Origin: Minwuia sp048007105
GTDB taxonomy: Bacteria > Pseudomonadota > Alphaproteobacteria > Minwuiales > Minwuiaceae
NCBI RefSeq assembly: GCF_048007105.1
Contig: NZ_CP180352.1
Coordinates: forward strand, 620,001-684,000
Reading direction: 5' to 3'
Length of the DNA stretch: 64,000 nt
The notes under the pieces are model-generated. The model did not search any database. It saw only the letters and a list, made by a program, of their open reading frames with translations, and was not told where the DNA came from. Every line of letters begins with the position of its first letter. The first letter of the stretch is position 1. Of the stretch, positions 26,539-36,038 are shown one piece after another. Position numbers and translations under genes: made by a program.

Positions 26539-27873
26539 TCAATCCGCGTCATACAGGCCCTTCTCCCGCATGGCGCGGTAGACCGTGACCGTGGCGTCGG
26601 CCAGCCGCGCGACATCCGCGTCGGACGTGGAGGTCGAGAGACAACCGAGACCGTAGGTGGAGGTGAAGACGCCCTCGCCGATCAGGCCATGGGCCAGCGC
26701 ATGGGTGCGTTCGGCTTCGGCCGCCGTCGGATAGGTATCCCGGTATGTCGTCATCTGCCGGCCATGCACGTGAATGCGGAACAGCGAGCCCGAACCGGTG
26801 ACCTGACCGGGGACGTTGGCGATGCGGATCGCCTCGCGCAACGCCTCGCGGCACTGCTCCCCTTTCGCGTTCAGGTTGTCGACTGCCTCCGGCGTCCAGT
26901 CGGTCATGGCCGCCCGGCCCGCGACGATGGTCAGCGGGTTGGCGTTGAAGGTGCCGCCATGTGGCAGCCGGGCCTTGGCGCCGCTCACCTCGAAGACGCT
27001 CATCACCTCCCGCGAACCGGCCACCGCGCCGACCGGAAGGCCCCCGCCGATGATCTTGCCCAGCGCGGTCAGGTCCGGCGTCACGCCGAGCAGGGTCTGC
27101 GACCCGCCATGGCCCTGCCGGAAGGCGATGACCTCGTCGAAGATCAGCAGCGCGCCGCTCCGCTCCCGGAACCGCACCAGCATGTCCAGGAACTCCGGCG
27201 ACGGCGGCAGCAGCCCGATCTGGGTCGAGACCGGATCGAACACCACGCCGGCGAGTTCGTCGGCATGGGCGTCCAGGATGGCTTCGGCCCGGGCGACGTC
27301 GTTGAACGGGATGACGATCACGTCCGACAGCACGCCGCCGGGCGTGCCGTGGCTGTAGGGCACGCTTTCGGGCCGGGTCTCGTCGCCCCAGTGATCCGGT
27401 CCACTGCCCAGGCTGACCTCGGCGAAATCGTAGGAGCCGTGATAGGCGCCCTCGCACTTGGCGATGCGCGGCCGACCGGTGAAGGCGCGGGCCGCCTTGA
27501 TCGCGTTCATCACCGCTTCGGAGCCGGAATTGCAGAAGCGGATCATGTCGAAGCCCTCGACCCGCGCCGTCAGCATCTCGGCCAGTTCGATCTCGGCCTC
27601 GGTCGCGAAGGAGAAGGCTGTTCCCAGCGGCGCCTGCTTCTGGATCGCCTCGACGACGCGGGGATGGGCGTGGCCGTGGATCAGCGACGTGAAGTTGTTG
27701 TTGAAGTCCAGCAGCGTGTTGCCGTCGACGTCGGTCACCCGCCCGCCATGGCCTTCCTTCACGTAGATCGCATGCGGGGTCATGCGGATGGTCGAACGGC
27801 TGCCACCATCGGGCAGCACCTGCATGGCGCGCTGAGTCAGCTTGGCCGACCGCGATTTAGGATCCGGAAACAT
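26539..27873 (-). CDS. Class III aminotransferase (glutamate-1-semialdehyde aminomutase-like)
   Basis: A 444-residue PLP enzyme of the aspartate aminotransferase superfamily, class III. The cofactor region is clear: FCNSGSEAVMNAIKAARA (about 118), YHGSYD, LIFDEVIAFR (about 225) and the Schiff-base Lys in LTALGKIIGGGLPVGA (about 255). The wording resembles GSA aminomutase-like catabolic transaminases rather than heme-pathway HemL. I chose ATG 27873 (MFPDPKSRSAKL). It is transcribed divergently from hyuA, and the shared 149-base gap suggests common control and a joint catabolic role. Confidence 0.87.
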   Translation of the reverse strand: MFPDPKSRSAKLTQRAMQVLPDGGSRSTIRMTPHAIYVKEGHGGRVTDVDGNTLLDFNNNFTSLIHGHAHPRVVEAIQKQAPLGTAFSFATEAEIELAEMLTARVEGFDMIRFCNSGSEAVMNAIKAARAFTGRPRIAKCEGAYHGSYDFAEVSLGSGPDHWGDETRPESVPYSHGTPGGVLSDVIVIPFNDVARAEAILDAHADELAGVVFDPVSTQIGLLPPSPEFLDMLVRFRERSGALLIFDEVIAFRQGHGGSQTLLGVTPDLTALGKIIGGGLPVGAVAGSREVMSVFEVSGAKARLPHGGTFNANPLTIVAGRAAMTDWTPEAVDNLNAKGEQCREALREAIRIANVPGQVTGSGSLFRIHVHGRQMTTYRDTYPTAAEAERTHALAHGLIGEGVFTSTYGLGCLSTSTSDADVARLADATVTVYRAMREKGLYDAD

Positions 27874-28022
27874 GACGATGGCTCTCCCCGTTGTGGCGAC
27901 GGCAAGTCTGGCAGCAATACGGGCGTGAGCCAATCCGGGCGCTCTGCACTGCTGCGCCGCCGGCCGGGGATGACAACGCCCGACGGCTTGCGCAAGACTG
28001 CGCGCCGGGGAGAACGACACAC

Positions 28023-30092
28023 ATGACCAGACCTGAACCGCCCTGGCGCATCGGCGTCGATGTCGGCGGCACCTTCACCGACATGGCGCTCGCTGACGCG
28101 GCCGGCGCGCTGAGCGTGTTCAAGACGCCGTCGGTTCCCTCGGACCCCAGCGAGGGCGTGCTGAACGTGCTCCGCCTGGCGGCCGGCGAACTGGGCATGA
28201 CGCCGGGCGATCTGCTGCGCCAGTGCCGGCTGTTCGTGCACGGCTCCACCATCGCCACCAACACCATTCTGGAGCGCAAGGGCGCCGTGACCGGGATGAT
28301 CGTCACCGACGGCTTCCGCGATTCGCTGGAAATCCGCCGCGGTTTCCGCGCCGACCAGTGGGATCACCGTGCGCCGAATCCGCCGGTGCTCGCACCGCGC
28401 TACCTGCGCCTGCCCGTGAAGGGACGGCTGGACAAGGACGGGAACGAGATCGAGCCGCTGGATGTGGACGGCGTCCGCCGCGCCGCGGCGGTGTTCGACA
28501 GGGAAGGCGTCGAGTCGGTCGCGATCTGCCTGCACAACGCCTATGCCGGCCCGGCGCAGGAGGAACAGGCCGCCGCTGTTCTGAAAGAAGCCTGGGGCGG
28601 CAGCTGGATCTCGCAGTCGTCGGAGGTGAACCCTGTCGTCGGCGAATACGAGCGCGGCTCGACCACGGTGATGAACGCCTATGTCGCGCCGAAGGTGGTC
28701 GGCTACCTGACCCGTCTCGACGAGGCCCTGCGCGCCGAAGGCCTGCCGGGCTCGATCCTGCTGGTGCAGTCGAACGGCGGCGCGGTCTCGGTGGCCGAGG
28801 CTGCAGCACGTCCGGTGAATCTGACGCTGTCCGGCCCCGCCGCGGGCGTCGGCGCGCTGAAACTCTACCGCGAACTGACGGGGCTCGACGATCTGGTCGC
28901 CATGGAGATCGGCGGCACCAGCTGCGACGTGACCCTGATGGCGGACGGCGAGACACCGGTCTCGGACGCGCTGGAGATCGACGGCTATCACCTCGCGACC
29001 CCGGCAATCGATATCCACACCGTTGGCGCGGGCGGCGGCACGCTGGCCGGCGTCGATGGCGGCGGCATGCTGCGCGTCGGCCCCGAAGGTGCGGGCGCCG
29101 ATCCCGGCCCCGCCGCCTATGGCCGGGGCAACGACCGCCCCACCGCCACGGACGCGCATCTGGTTCTGGGCAGGCTCCGGCCCGGCCCGATGGCCGGCGG
29201 GGCGGTATCGCTGGATGCGGACAAGGCACGGGCAGCGATCGAGACCCATGTGGCGAAGCCGCTCGGCATTTCCGTCGAGGACGCGGCGGCCGGCATACTC
29301 CGGCTGCTGGAGCAGAACCTGCTGCATGCCGTCGAGCGGCTGTCGGTCGAGCGCGGCTACGACCCCAAACGCTTAACCCTGGTCGCCGCCGGCGGCGCGG
29401 GGCCGATGCACGGCGCTGCGGTGGCGCGCGCGCTGGGCTGCGCGCGGGTCTTCGCGCCGGTCGAGGCCGGCGCCTTCTGCGCCCTGGGTATGCTCTGGTC
29501 GGACGTACGGCTGGATCTGCTGAAGGTCCTGGACGGCGATCTGGACGCGATTGCCGATGCGGAGCTGGAGGCCGGCTTCGCACCGCTGCTCACCGAGGGC
29601 CGCCGCGCCCTGGAAGCCGAGGGCTTCGCATCGGAGAAGCAGCATCTGCAGCGGGTTCTGGACCTGCGCTACAAGGGCCAGCAATGGTCGCTCCGGACGG
29701 ATGTCTCGGGGCTTGACCGTGCCGCCATCCGCGCCGCCTTCGAGGCCGATCACCAGCGCCGCTTCGGCCACATCCAGCCCGGCGGCACCATCCTGATCAC
29801 CGCGGTCCGCGTCGTGGCGACCGGCCTGATCGACCGCGATCCGCCAGCGGCGCCGGACGCCCGTGCAACCGGCACACCTGCGCCCGTCGGGCATCGCCGC
29901 TGCTTCATCGATGCCACGTCCGGCTGGGCGGAGACCCCGGTCTACCGCTCGGCCGATCTGAGCCCCGGCATGACGCTGGGCGGCCCGCTGATCGTCGAGG
30001 CGCCGACCACCACCGTGCTGGCCGGCGCGGGCGACCGGCTGACCGTCGACCGGCACGGCCACTACATGATCGAGATCGGAGGTGCGGCATGA
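28023..30092 (+). CDS. hyuA: Hydantoinase/oxoprolinase family protein, subunit A
   Basis: A 689-residue subunit of ATP-dependent N-methylhydantoinase/5-oxoprolinase-type amidohydrolases. It starts WRIGVDVGGTFTDMAL, has the actin-like ATPase segment MEIGGTSCDVTL (about 290), DIHTVGAGGGTLAGVDGGG (about 330) and the GPEGAGADPGPAAYG block. I chose ATG 28023 because the family signature begins within ten residues; the frame is open upstream but the extension is not family-like. It precedes hyuB by 127 bases containing a dispersed repeat. The substrate (hydantoin, 5-oxoproline or another cyclic amide) is not predictable. Confidence 0.9.
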   Translation: MTRPEPPWRIGVDVGGTFTDMALADAAGALSVFKTPSVPSDPSEGVLNVLRLAAGELGMTPGDLLRQCRLFVHGSTIATNTILERKGAVTGMIVTDGFRDSLEIRRGFRADQWDHRAPNPPVLAPRYLRLPVKGRLDKDGNEIEPLDVDGVRRAAAVFDREGVESVAICLHNAYAGPAQEEQAAAVLKEAWGGSWISQSSEVNPVVGEYERGSTTVMNAYVAPKVVGYLTRLDEALRAEGLPGSILLVQSNGGAVSVAEAAARPVNLTLSGPAAGVGALKLYRELTGLDDLVAMEIGGTSCDVTLMADGETPVSDALEIDGYHLATPAIDIHTVGAGGGTLAGVDGGGMLRVGPEGAGADPGPAAYGRGNDRPTATDAHLVLGRLRPGPMAGGAVSLDADKARAAIETHVAKPLGISVEDAAAGILRLLEQNLLHAVERLSVERGYDPKRLTLVAAGGAGPMHGAAVARALGCARVFAPVEAGAFCALGMLWSDVRLDLLKVLDGDLDAIADAELEAGFAPLLTEGRRALEAEGFASEKQHLQRVLDLRYKGQQWSLRTDVSGLDRAAIRAAFEADHQRRFGHIQPGGTILITAVRVVATGLIDRDPPAAPDARATGTPAPVGHRRCFIDATSGWAETPVYRSADLSPGMTLGGPLIVEAPTTTVLAGAGDRLTVDRHGHYMIEIGGAA

Positions 30093-30158
30093 GCGTGAAC
30101 GCGCCCCGGCCCCCGAGCCGGGCCCCATTCCTGAGCGATCATGGCCCCGCCGCTCTTC

Positions 30159-30201
30159 CCGAAACCGCTCCGGAATGGGTCCCGGGTCAAGCCCGGGACA
30201 C
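30159..30201. repeat. Repeat family D, copy 1 (upstream of hyuB)
   Basis: A 43-base unit with TCCCGGGTC/GCCCGGGAC palindrome preceded by CCGCTCCGGAATGGG. It is nearly identical in reverse complement to 53891-53932. It ends 19 bases before the hyuB ATG, so in mRNA its hairpin would sit just upstream of the ribosome site. Confidence 0.75.
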
Positions 30202-30219
30202 GGCAGAGGAGGTGGAACG

Positions 30220-31941
30220 ATGAACATCGACCCCGTGACCCTGGCGCTGGTGCAGAACCGGCTGGACCACATCTCGCGGCAGATGGGGTTCGTGATGACC
30301 CGGACCGCGCGCAGCCCGATCTTCAACCAGAGCCACGACTTCTCCTGCTTCATCGCCGAGGCGGGCGGCACGCTGATCAGCCAGGCGGACGGAATCCCGA
30401 TCCACACCGGCGGCGGCGGTTTCACTGTGCGGGCCGTGCTGAAGGCCTTCAAGGGCCGGATAGAGCCGGGCGACATCTTCATTTCCAACGACCCCTACGC
30501 GGCGGGCGGCAACCACCTGCCCGACTGGGTGATCTCAAGGCCCGTGTTCGTCGAGGGAGAGCTGGCCGGCTGGACCTGCAACCGCGCCCACCAGTCCGAC
30601 ATCGGCGGCGGCGCGGCGGGCACCTACAACCCCGAAGCCACCGAGATCTTCCACGAGGGGATCCGCCTGCCGGTTCTGAAGCTGTTCGAGAAGGGCGAGG
30701 TCCGCGACGATCTCTGGCAACTGCTGCTGCTCAACAGCCGTACGCCGGAACTGCTGGACGGCGATCTTCGCGCGATGATCGGCTCGACGAATATCGGCGC
30801 CGAGCGTCTGGAAGAGCTGCTGCTCGACCTGGGACGGGAGGCTGGCGCGGGCTATTTCGACGCCTTGCTGGCCTATGCCGACGGCCGCTTCCGGGAAGCC
30901 TGCCGGGAGATCCCGGACGGCCGCTACGAGGCGGTCGAGATCACCGACAATGACTGCTTCGAGAAGCGCGACATCCATATCCGCGTCGCCATCGAGAAGT
31001 CGGCCGACGGCCTGACCGTCGATTTCACCGGCTCCGACCCGCAGATGCGGGGCTTCAAGAACTCGTCCATCGCCAACACCCACTCCGCGGTCTACATGGC
31101 GCTGGCGAGCTTCTTCGACCCGGACATGCCACGCAACGAGGGCGCCTTCCGCTCCGTCGCGATCGTCGCGCCCGAGGGCACGGTGGTGAACCCGCGCCCG
31201 CCCGCGCCGATGACCATGTGCACCGTCTTCATCGCCCACGAGATCGTCCACGCCATCTGGCGCGCGCTGGGCGAGGCGGTGCCGGGCCGGGCCTGCGCCG
31301 GCTGGGGCAAGACCATCCACAACATCACCTCCGGCCGTTCGGCCGGGGCCAGCGAGCCCTTCGTCATGTACAACTGGGCCGCCAATGCCGGCGGCGGCGC
31401 TGTGCAGGGCCGGGACGGGCTGAACCAGATCGGGCTGCTGATCAGCCTGGGTGGGCTGCACCTGCCCAATGCCGAGGGCTATGAGCGCATCTATCCCGCC
31501 CGCATCCTGCGCCAGGAATTCCGCACCGACGGCGGCGGCGCCGGCGAGTTCCGGGGCGGCACCGGCATCGACTACGAGGTTGAGACGCTGGTGCCCGCCA
31601 CCTACTCCTTCCGCGGCGAGGGCATCGGCCCGCCGTCCGGATTCGGGATCTCGGGCGGCGGCGCCGGTGAGGCCGGAGCCATGGAGCTCTACCCTGAAGG
31701 CGGCGGCACTTTCGACGCACCGCAATACGGTGTCCGCGACCTGCCGCCGGCGCGGCTGGAAGCGCATTCGCCGGGTGGCGGCGGCATTGGCGATCCGGCC
31801 CGGCGCGATCCTGCCGCAGTGCTGCGTGACGTCCGCGACGGCGTGGTCAGCGCCGAGGCCGCCCGCGACGTCTACCGTGTCGCCATCGCCGCGGACGGCC
31901 GGTCCGTGGATGCCGCGGCGACGGCGGCGCTGCGCGCCTAG
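30220..31941 (+). CDS. hyuB: Hydantoinase B/oxoprolinase family protein, subunit B
   Basis: A 573-residue catalytic-side partner of HyuA. Typical marks are FVMTRTARSPIFNQSHDFSC, GDIFISNDPYAAGGNHLPDW (about 85-105), the Gly-rich RSAGASEPFVMYNW region and the C-terminal REFRGGTGIDYEV and SPGGGGIGDP. ATG 30220 has a strong GAGGAGGTGG site; an upstream in-frame extension from 30082 runs through repeat DNA and is not family-like. Its TAG stop shares the bases CTAG with the stop of convergent holA. It acts with hyuA in ATP-dependent ring opening of a cyclic amide. Confidence 0.91.
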   Translation: MNIDPVTLALVQNRLDHISRQMGFVMTRTARSPIFNQSHDFSCFIAEAGGTLISQADGIPIHTGGGGFTVRAVLKAFKGRIEPGDIFISNDPYAAGGNHLPDWVISRPVFVEGELAGWTCNRAHQSDIGGGAAGTYNPEATEIFHEGIRLPVLKLFEKGEVRDDLWQLLLLNSRTPELLDGDLRAMIGSTNIGAERLEELLLDLGREAGAGYFDALLAYADGRFREACREIPDGRYEAVEITDNDCFEKRDIHIRVAIEKSADGLTVDFTGSDPQMRGFKNSSIANTHSAVYMALASFFDPDMPRNEGAFRSVAIVAPEGTVVNPRPPAPMTMCTVFIAHEIVHAIWRALGEAVPGRACAGWGKTIHNITSGRSAGASEPFVMYNWAANAGGGAVQGRDGLNQIGLLISLGGLHLPNAEGYERIYPARILRQEFRTDGGGAGEFRGGTGIDYEVETLVPATYSFRGEGIGPPSGFGISGGGAGEAGAMELYPEGGGTFDAPQYGVRDLPPARLEAHSPGGGGIGDPARRDPAAVLRDVRDGVVSAEAARDVYRVAIAADGRSVDAAATAALRA

Positions 31942-32936
31942 CGCCGTCCCGCCGCTGCCGACAATCTGAGAATCAGGTGGCGGCAGACGAGATCGGCGAT
32001 CTGGTAGTGCTGGCCGCGCATGTCGATCTGCGCCTCGACGGTGAGCCGCCGGGCGGCCGAGAGCCGCGCCGCGGGCCAGCGGCCCATCTGTGCCCGGAAG
32101 GCGGCCTGCATCTTCTTCTGCCTTAGGCCGGTGGCGGCGAAATTCTCCTCGGCCACGTCGAAGCGGTCGAGGTGGCGCAGAAGCGAGGCGACGATGGCGT
32201 TGGGGTCGGTGTTTTCGGCCACGCTCTTGTCGTAAAGCGCCAGCGCATCGGATGTGTTGCCGTCGAAGGCCGCGAAGGCGATCGCGTCGTAGCCGACCGC
32301 CGACTGATCGCCCAGAACGGACTCGACATCGTCGGCCGTCACCTGGCCGTCTGTGCCCAGCTTGTAGGTGACCAGGGTCTCCAGCATGCGCCGGTTGGCC
32401 TGCCGGTCCGGACCCATGCGCTCGACGATCATGGAACGCGCGTCGCGGTCGGCCTGCAGCCCGGCCTCGCGCAGGGCATCGCCCGCCAGCCGGTCGAGGT
32501 CCTGCTCATTGTCGGCGAAGCAGGCCAGCACCGCCGCCCGGTCCGATTTCGCCGCCCATTTGCGGATCGGGTTCGCCGGTTTCATGTCGGCGGCTTCGAA
32601 GATGACCACAGCGGCCGGTTCGGCGTCGTCCAGCAGCGCTGCCGCGGCACGGCCGACCGCGGCATGCCCGGCATCGGTCACGCGGATCACGCGCTCGCCG
32701 CCGAACATGCCGATCTGGGTGGTCTCGTCCATCAGCCGCGCGGGATCCTCGGCCAGCATCTCCGGCGTCAGCCGCACCAGCTGGAAGGGATCGAAATCCC
32801 TGCCCAGATGATGCGCGGCCAGACGGTCGGCGCGTTCCTTCACCAGCCCGGTATCGGGTCCGTGGATGACGAAGACGCGGTGTCCGGGATCAGGTTTTCT
32901 CAGATAGGCGTCGACTTCCCAGGGTTTCGGTTCCAT
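31938..32936 (-). CDS. holA: DNA polymerase III subunit delta
   Basis: The delta subunit of the clamp loader, which opens the beta clamp. The 332 residues begin KPWEVDAYLRKPDPGHRVFV with the delta-type N-terminal fold (VIHGPDTGLVKERAD), then FGGERVIRV and the helical C-terminal collar domain ending LILRLSAAAGRR. It is the last gene of leuS-lptE-holA, an order conserved in alphaproteobacteria. It begins 9 bases after lptE and its stop overlaps that of convergent hyuB. Confidence 0.92.
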   Translation of the reverse strand: MEPKPWEVDAYLRKPDPGHRVFVIHGPDTGLVKERADRLAAHHLGRDFDPFQLVRLTPEMLAEDPARLMDETTQIGMFGGERVIRVTDAGHAAVGRAAAALLDDAEPAAVVIFEAADMKPANPIRKWAAKSDRAAVLACFADNEQDLDRLAGDALREAGLQADRDARSMIVERMGPDRQANRRMLETLVTYKLGTDGQVTADDVESVLGDQSAVGYDAIAFAAFDGNTSDALALYDKSVAENTDPNAIVASLLRHLDRFDVAEENFAATGLRQKKMQAAFRAQMGRWPAARLSAARRLTVEAQIDMRGQHYQIADLVCRHLILRLSAAAGRR

Positions 32937-32945
32937 CGCGCCGGA

Positions 32946-33443
32946 TCATTGCCTGAGCTGGACAGACACCCGGCGGCGGATGGCCTCCCCGACCTGCCTG
33001 CCGGCCAGACGCTGGGCGTCGCGGCTCGCGGTCTGGGTCGAAAATTCGTCATCGACGACGTTGAACGGCGCGCTGCGCGTCACGCTGCCCCGGCCGATCA
33101 CCGTGCGCTCGATATCGTTGAGCGTCAGCACGTAACTGGCGGTGATGATGACGTTGATCCGGGAGACGGTCTCGTCGGCCTGGATGCCAAGGCTCTCACG
33201 CACTTCGCTCACGGACAGCGTCAGGATGTAGTCGGCATCGGCATTGCGGTCCGGCGCGCCCAGCTCGTCCAGCAGCGCATTGCGCACGGCCTGGCCGGTG
33301 TGGGACTTGATCGGCACGACGTAGACGTTCTGCAGCCGCTCGGCCAACCCGCCGGACGGCTTGTGCACTGGCTCGAAGCCGCAGCCGGCGGCCAGCAGCG
33401 CCAGCGCCAGCCCGAGCGCGGCAAAGGGCCTAGACCACGACAT
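32946..33443 (-). CDS. lptE: LPS assembly lipoprotein LptE
   Basis: A 165-residue outer-membrane lipoprotein that plugs LptD during LPS insertion. The signal peptide ends in the lipobox LAAGC (Cys 21) followed by the family start GFEPVHK; later blocks are VYVVPIKSHTGQAVRNAL and the conserved SYVLTLNDIERTVIGRGSV. Its start overlaps the leuS stop by 14 bases. Position between leuS and holA is a strong supporting signal, as family similarity is low at sequence level. Confidence 0.9.
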   Translation of the reverse strand: MSWSRPFAALGLALALLAAGCGFEPVHKPSGGLAERLQNVYVVPIKSHTGQAVRNALLDELGAPDRNADADYILTLSVSEVRESLGIQADETVSRINVIITASYVLTLNDIERTVIGRGSVTRSAPFNVVDDEFSTQTASRDAQRLAGRQVGEAIRRRVSVQLRQ

Positions 33444-35988
33444 TGACGATCCTGTTCGGCACGACCACCACCTTCTTCGGCGGCTTGCCGTCCATGGCGC
33501 GCTGCACGTTCGGCTCGGCCAGCGCGCGGGCCTCGACCTCGGCCTTGTCGGTGTCGCGGGGCAGGTTGATGACCGCCCGCTTCTTGCCCATCACCTGGAT
33601 GGCGATGTCGACGCTGTCCTCGGTCACCAGCGCCGGATCGGCCTCGGGCCAGGGCGCGTCGACGGCCATGCCGTCCTTGCCCAGCATGGCCCACGCCTCT
33701 TCGGCAAAATGGGGCGTCATCGGCGTCATCAGCCGCACCATCGCCTCCACCGCGAAGCGCCGCGCCGCCGGATCCGCCGCGCCCGACTTCTCGATGGCGT
33801 TGGCCAGTTCATGCACACGGGCAACGCCGCGGTTGAAGTGGAACTTCTCCAGATCGCCGGTGAAGCCGTCGATGGCGCGGTGCGCCGTCCGCACCAGTTC
33901 GCCGTCGCCGGCGGGCGCGCCGGCAGGATCGTTCGCCGCCTGCCGCACCAGGCGCCAGGCGCGCTGCAGGAAGCGCCAGGCTCCGTTCGCGCCCTCGTCG
34001 GACCATTCCAGATCGCGGTCCGGCGGGCTGTCGGAGAGCATGAACCATCGCGCGGTGTCCGCGCCGTACTTGTCGATGATGAAGCCCGGATCGACAGTGT
34101 TGTTCTTCGACTTCGACATCTTCTCCAGGCTGCCCTCGATCACGCGCTTGCCGCTCTCGATCTGCCGCCAGTTGCCGTCGGGCCCCTTCTCCACATCGAC
34201 CGGATAGAGCCACTCGCCGCTCTCCAGCCGGTAAGTCCGGTGGATCACCATGCCCTGGGTGAACATGCCCGCGAAGGGCTCGTTCAGGTCGCCATGGCCG
34301 GTCGCCCGCATGGCGCGGGTGAAGAAGCGCGAATAGAGCAGGTGCAGGATCGCGTGCTCGATGCCGCCGATATACTGGTCGACCGGCAGCCAGTAGTCGA
34401 AATCTCGGTCGCGCACCGGCTCGTCACCGGCGTCGGCGCTGGCGAAGCGGGCGAAGTACCAGGACGAATCGACGAAGGTGTCCATCGTGTCCGTCTCGCG
34501 CTCGGCATCCGCGCCGCAGGACGGGCACGCGACCTTCTTCCAGGTCGGGTGATGGTCCAGCGCGTTGCCCGGCTTGTCGAAGGTGACGTCCATCGGCAGT
34601 TCGACGGGCAGCTGGCTCTCGGGCACCGGCACCACGCCGCAGGACGGGCAGTGGATCACCGGGATCGGGCAGCCCCAGTAGCGCTGGCGGCTGAGCCCCC
34701 AGTCGCGGAGGCGGAAATTGACCGTCCGCGCGCCCTTGTCCGCCGTTTCCATGCGCTCCGCGATGGCGGTCTTGGCTTCCTCGATCCCGAGGCCGTCGAG
34801 GAAGTCAGAATTCACGATGCGGCCGTCGCCGACATAGGCCTCGGCGCCGACCTCGAAGGATGCCGGATCGACGTCCCGGGGGCAGACCACCGGGGTCACC
34901 GGCAGGCCGTACTTGCGGGCGAAGTCCAGGTCGCGCTGGTCGTGCGCCGGGCAGCCGAAGATCGCGCCGGTGCCGTAATCCATCAGGATGAAGTTGGCGA
35001 TGTAGACCGGCAGGGTCTTGCCCTCGATAAAGGGGTGCTTCACCGAGAGGCCCGTGTCGTAGCCGCGCTTTTCGGCACGCTCCAGCTCCTCCTCCGAGGT
35101 GCCCATGCGGCGGCATTCCTCGATGAAGGCGGTGGCTTCCGGATTGCCCTCGGCCACGGCCTGGGCCAGCGGATGCTCGGCCGAGACGGCCATGAAGCTG
35201 GCGCCGAAGATGGTGTCGGGCCGCGTGGTGTAGACGGTGAGCCCTTCGGCCGGCCCCTCGCCCGCGAAATCGAAGGTCATGCGCAGACCGGTCGAGCGGC
35301 CGATCCACTGGGTCTGCATGGCCCGCACGCGGTCCGGCCAGCGCTCCATCGACGGCTTCGACAGCTCGGCGAGCAGGTCCTCGGCATAGGCGGTGATGCG
35401 GAAGAACCACTGGGTCAGCTTGCGCTTCTCGACCGTCGCGCCCGAGCGCCAGCCCTTGCCGTCGATCACCTGCTCGTTGGCCAGCACGGTATGGTCCACC
35501 GGGTCCCAGTTGACCCAGCTCTCCCGGCGGTACACCAGGTCCTTCGCCAGGAAGTCGAGGAACAGCTTCTGTTGATGGCGGTAGTAGCCGGCGTCGCAGG
35601 TCGCGAACTCTCGGGACCAGTCGAGGCTGAGGCCCATCGACTTCAGCTCGGCCTTCATGTTGGCGATGTTCTGGTAGGTCCAGTCGGCCGGATGCACCTT
35701 CTTGTCGCGCGCCGCGTTCTCGGCCGGCAGACCGAAGGCGTCCCAGCCCATCGGGTGCAGCACGTTGAAGCCGCGGGCCCGCTTGTAGCGCGCCACAACG
35801 TCGCCCAGCGTGTAGTTGCGGACATGGCCCATGTGGATGCGCCCCGACGGGTAGGGGAACATCTCCAGGACGTAGTATTTCTCCCGGCCCGGATCGGTTT
35901 CGGCCCGGAAACAGTCGGCCTCGTCCCAGGCCTTCTGCCATTTCGGCTCGGCCTCGGCGGGGTTGTAGCGTTCGTTCAGATCGGTCAT
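33430..35988 (-). CDS. leuS: Leucyl-tRNA synthetase
   Basis: An 852-residue class I aminoacyl-tRNA synthetase charging tRNA(Leu). It carries the HIGH-type motif in FPYPSGRIHMGHVRNYTLGD (about 38-57), the zinc/CP1 editing domain with TTRPDTIFGASF (about 245) and the KMSKS loop EKMSKSKNNTVDP (about 620). ATG 35988 (MTDLNERYNP) begins directly at the conserved family start; upstream in-frame sequence is not conserved. It lies 50 bases downstream of the DUF3576 gene and heads leuS-lptE-holA. Confidence 0.97.
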   Translation of the reverse strand: MTDLNERYNPAEAEPKWQKAWDEADCFRAETDPGREKYYVLEMFPYPSGRIHMGHVRNYTLGDVVARYKRARGFNVLHPMGWDAFGLPAENAARDKKVHPADWTYQNIANMKAELKSMGLSLDWSREFATCDAGYYRHQQKLFLDFLAKDLVYRRESWVNWDPVDHTVLANEQVIDGKGWRSGATVEKRKLTQWFFRITAYAEDLLAELSKPSMERWPDRVRAMQTQWIGRSTGLRMTFDFAGEGPAEGLTVYTTRPDTIFGASFMAVSAEHPLAQAVAEGNPEATAFIEECRRMGTSEEELERAEKRGYDTGLSVKHPFIEGKTLPVYIANFILMDYGTGAIFGCPAHDQRDLDFARKYGLPVTPVVCPRDVDPASFEVGAEAYVGDGRIVNSDFLDGLGIEEAKTAIAERMETADKGARTVNFRLRDWGLSRQRYWGCPIPVIHCPSCGVVPVPESQLPVELPMDVTFDKPGNALDHHPTWKKVACPSCGADAERETDTMDTFVDSSWYFARFASADAGDEPVRDRDFDYWLPVDQYIGGIEHAILHLLYSRFFTRAMRATGHGDLNEPFAGMFTQGMVIHRTYRLESGEWLYPVDVEKGPDGNWRQIESGKRVIEGSLEKMSKSKNNTVDPGFIIDKYGADTARWFMLSDSPPDRDLEWSDEGANGAWRFLQRAWRLVRQAANDPAGAPAGDGELVRTAHRAIDGFTGDLEKFHFNRGVARVHELANAIEKSGAADPAARRFAVEAMVRLMTPMTPHFAEEAWAMLGKDGMAVDAPWPEADPALVTEDSVDIAIQVMGKKRAVINLPRDTDKAEVEARALAEPNVQRAMDGKPPKKVVVVPNRIVNVVV

Positions 35989-36038
35989 GGCAGCTGCGGT
36001 CGGTAGGGGGTGTGCGGGATCAGGCGGAAGGGCCGGCG

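Noticed and set aside
30082..30219. N-terminal extension of hyuB
   Set aside because: It runs through a dispersed palindrome and lacks conservation; a strong ribosome site precedes ATG 30220.
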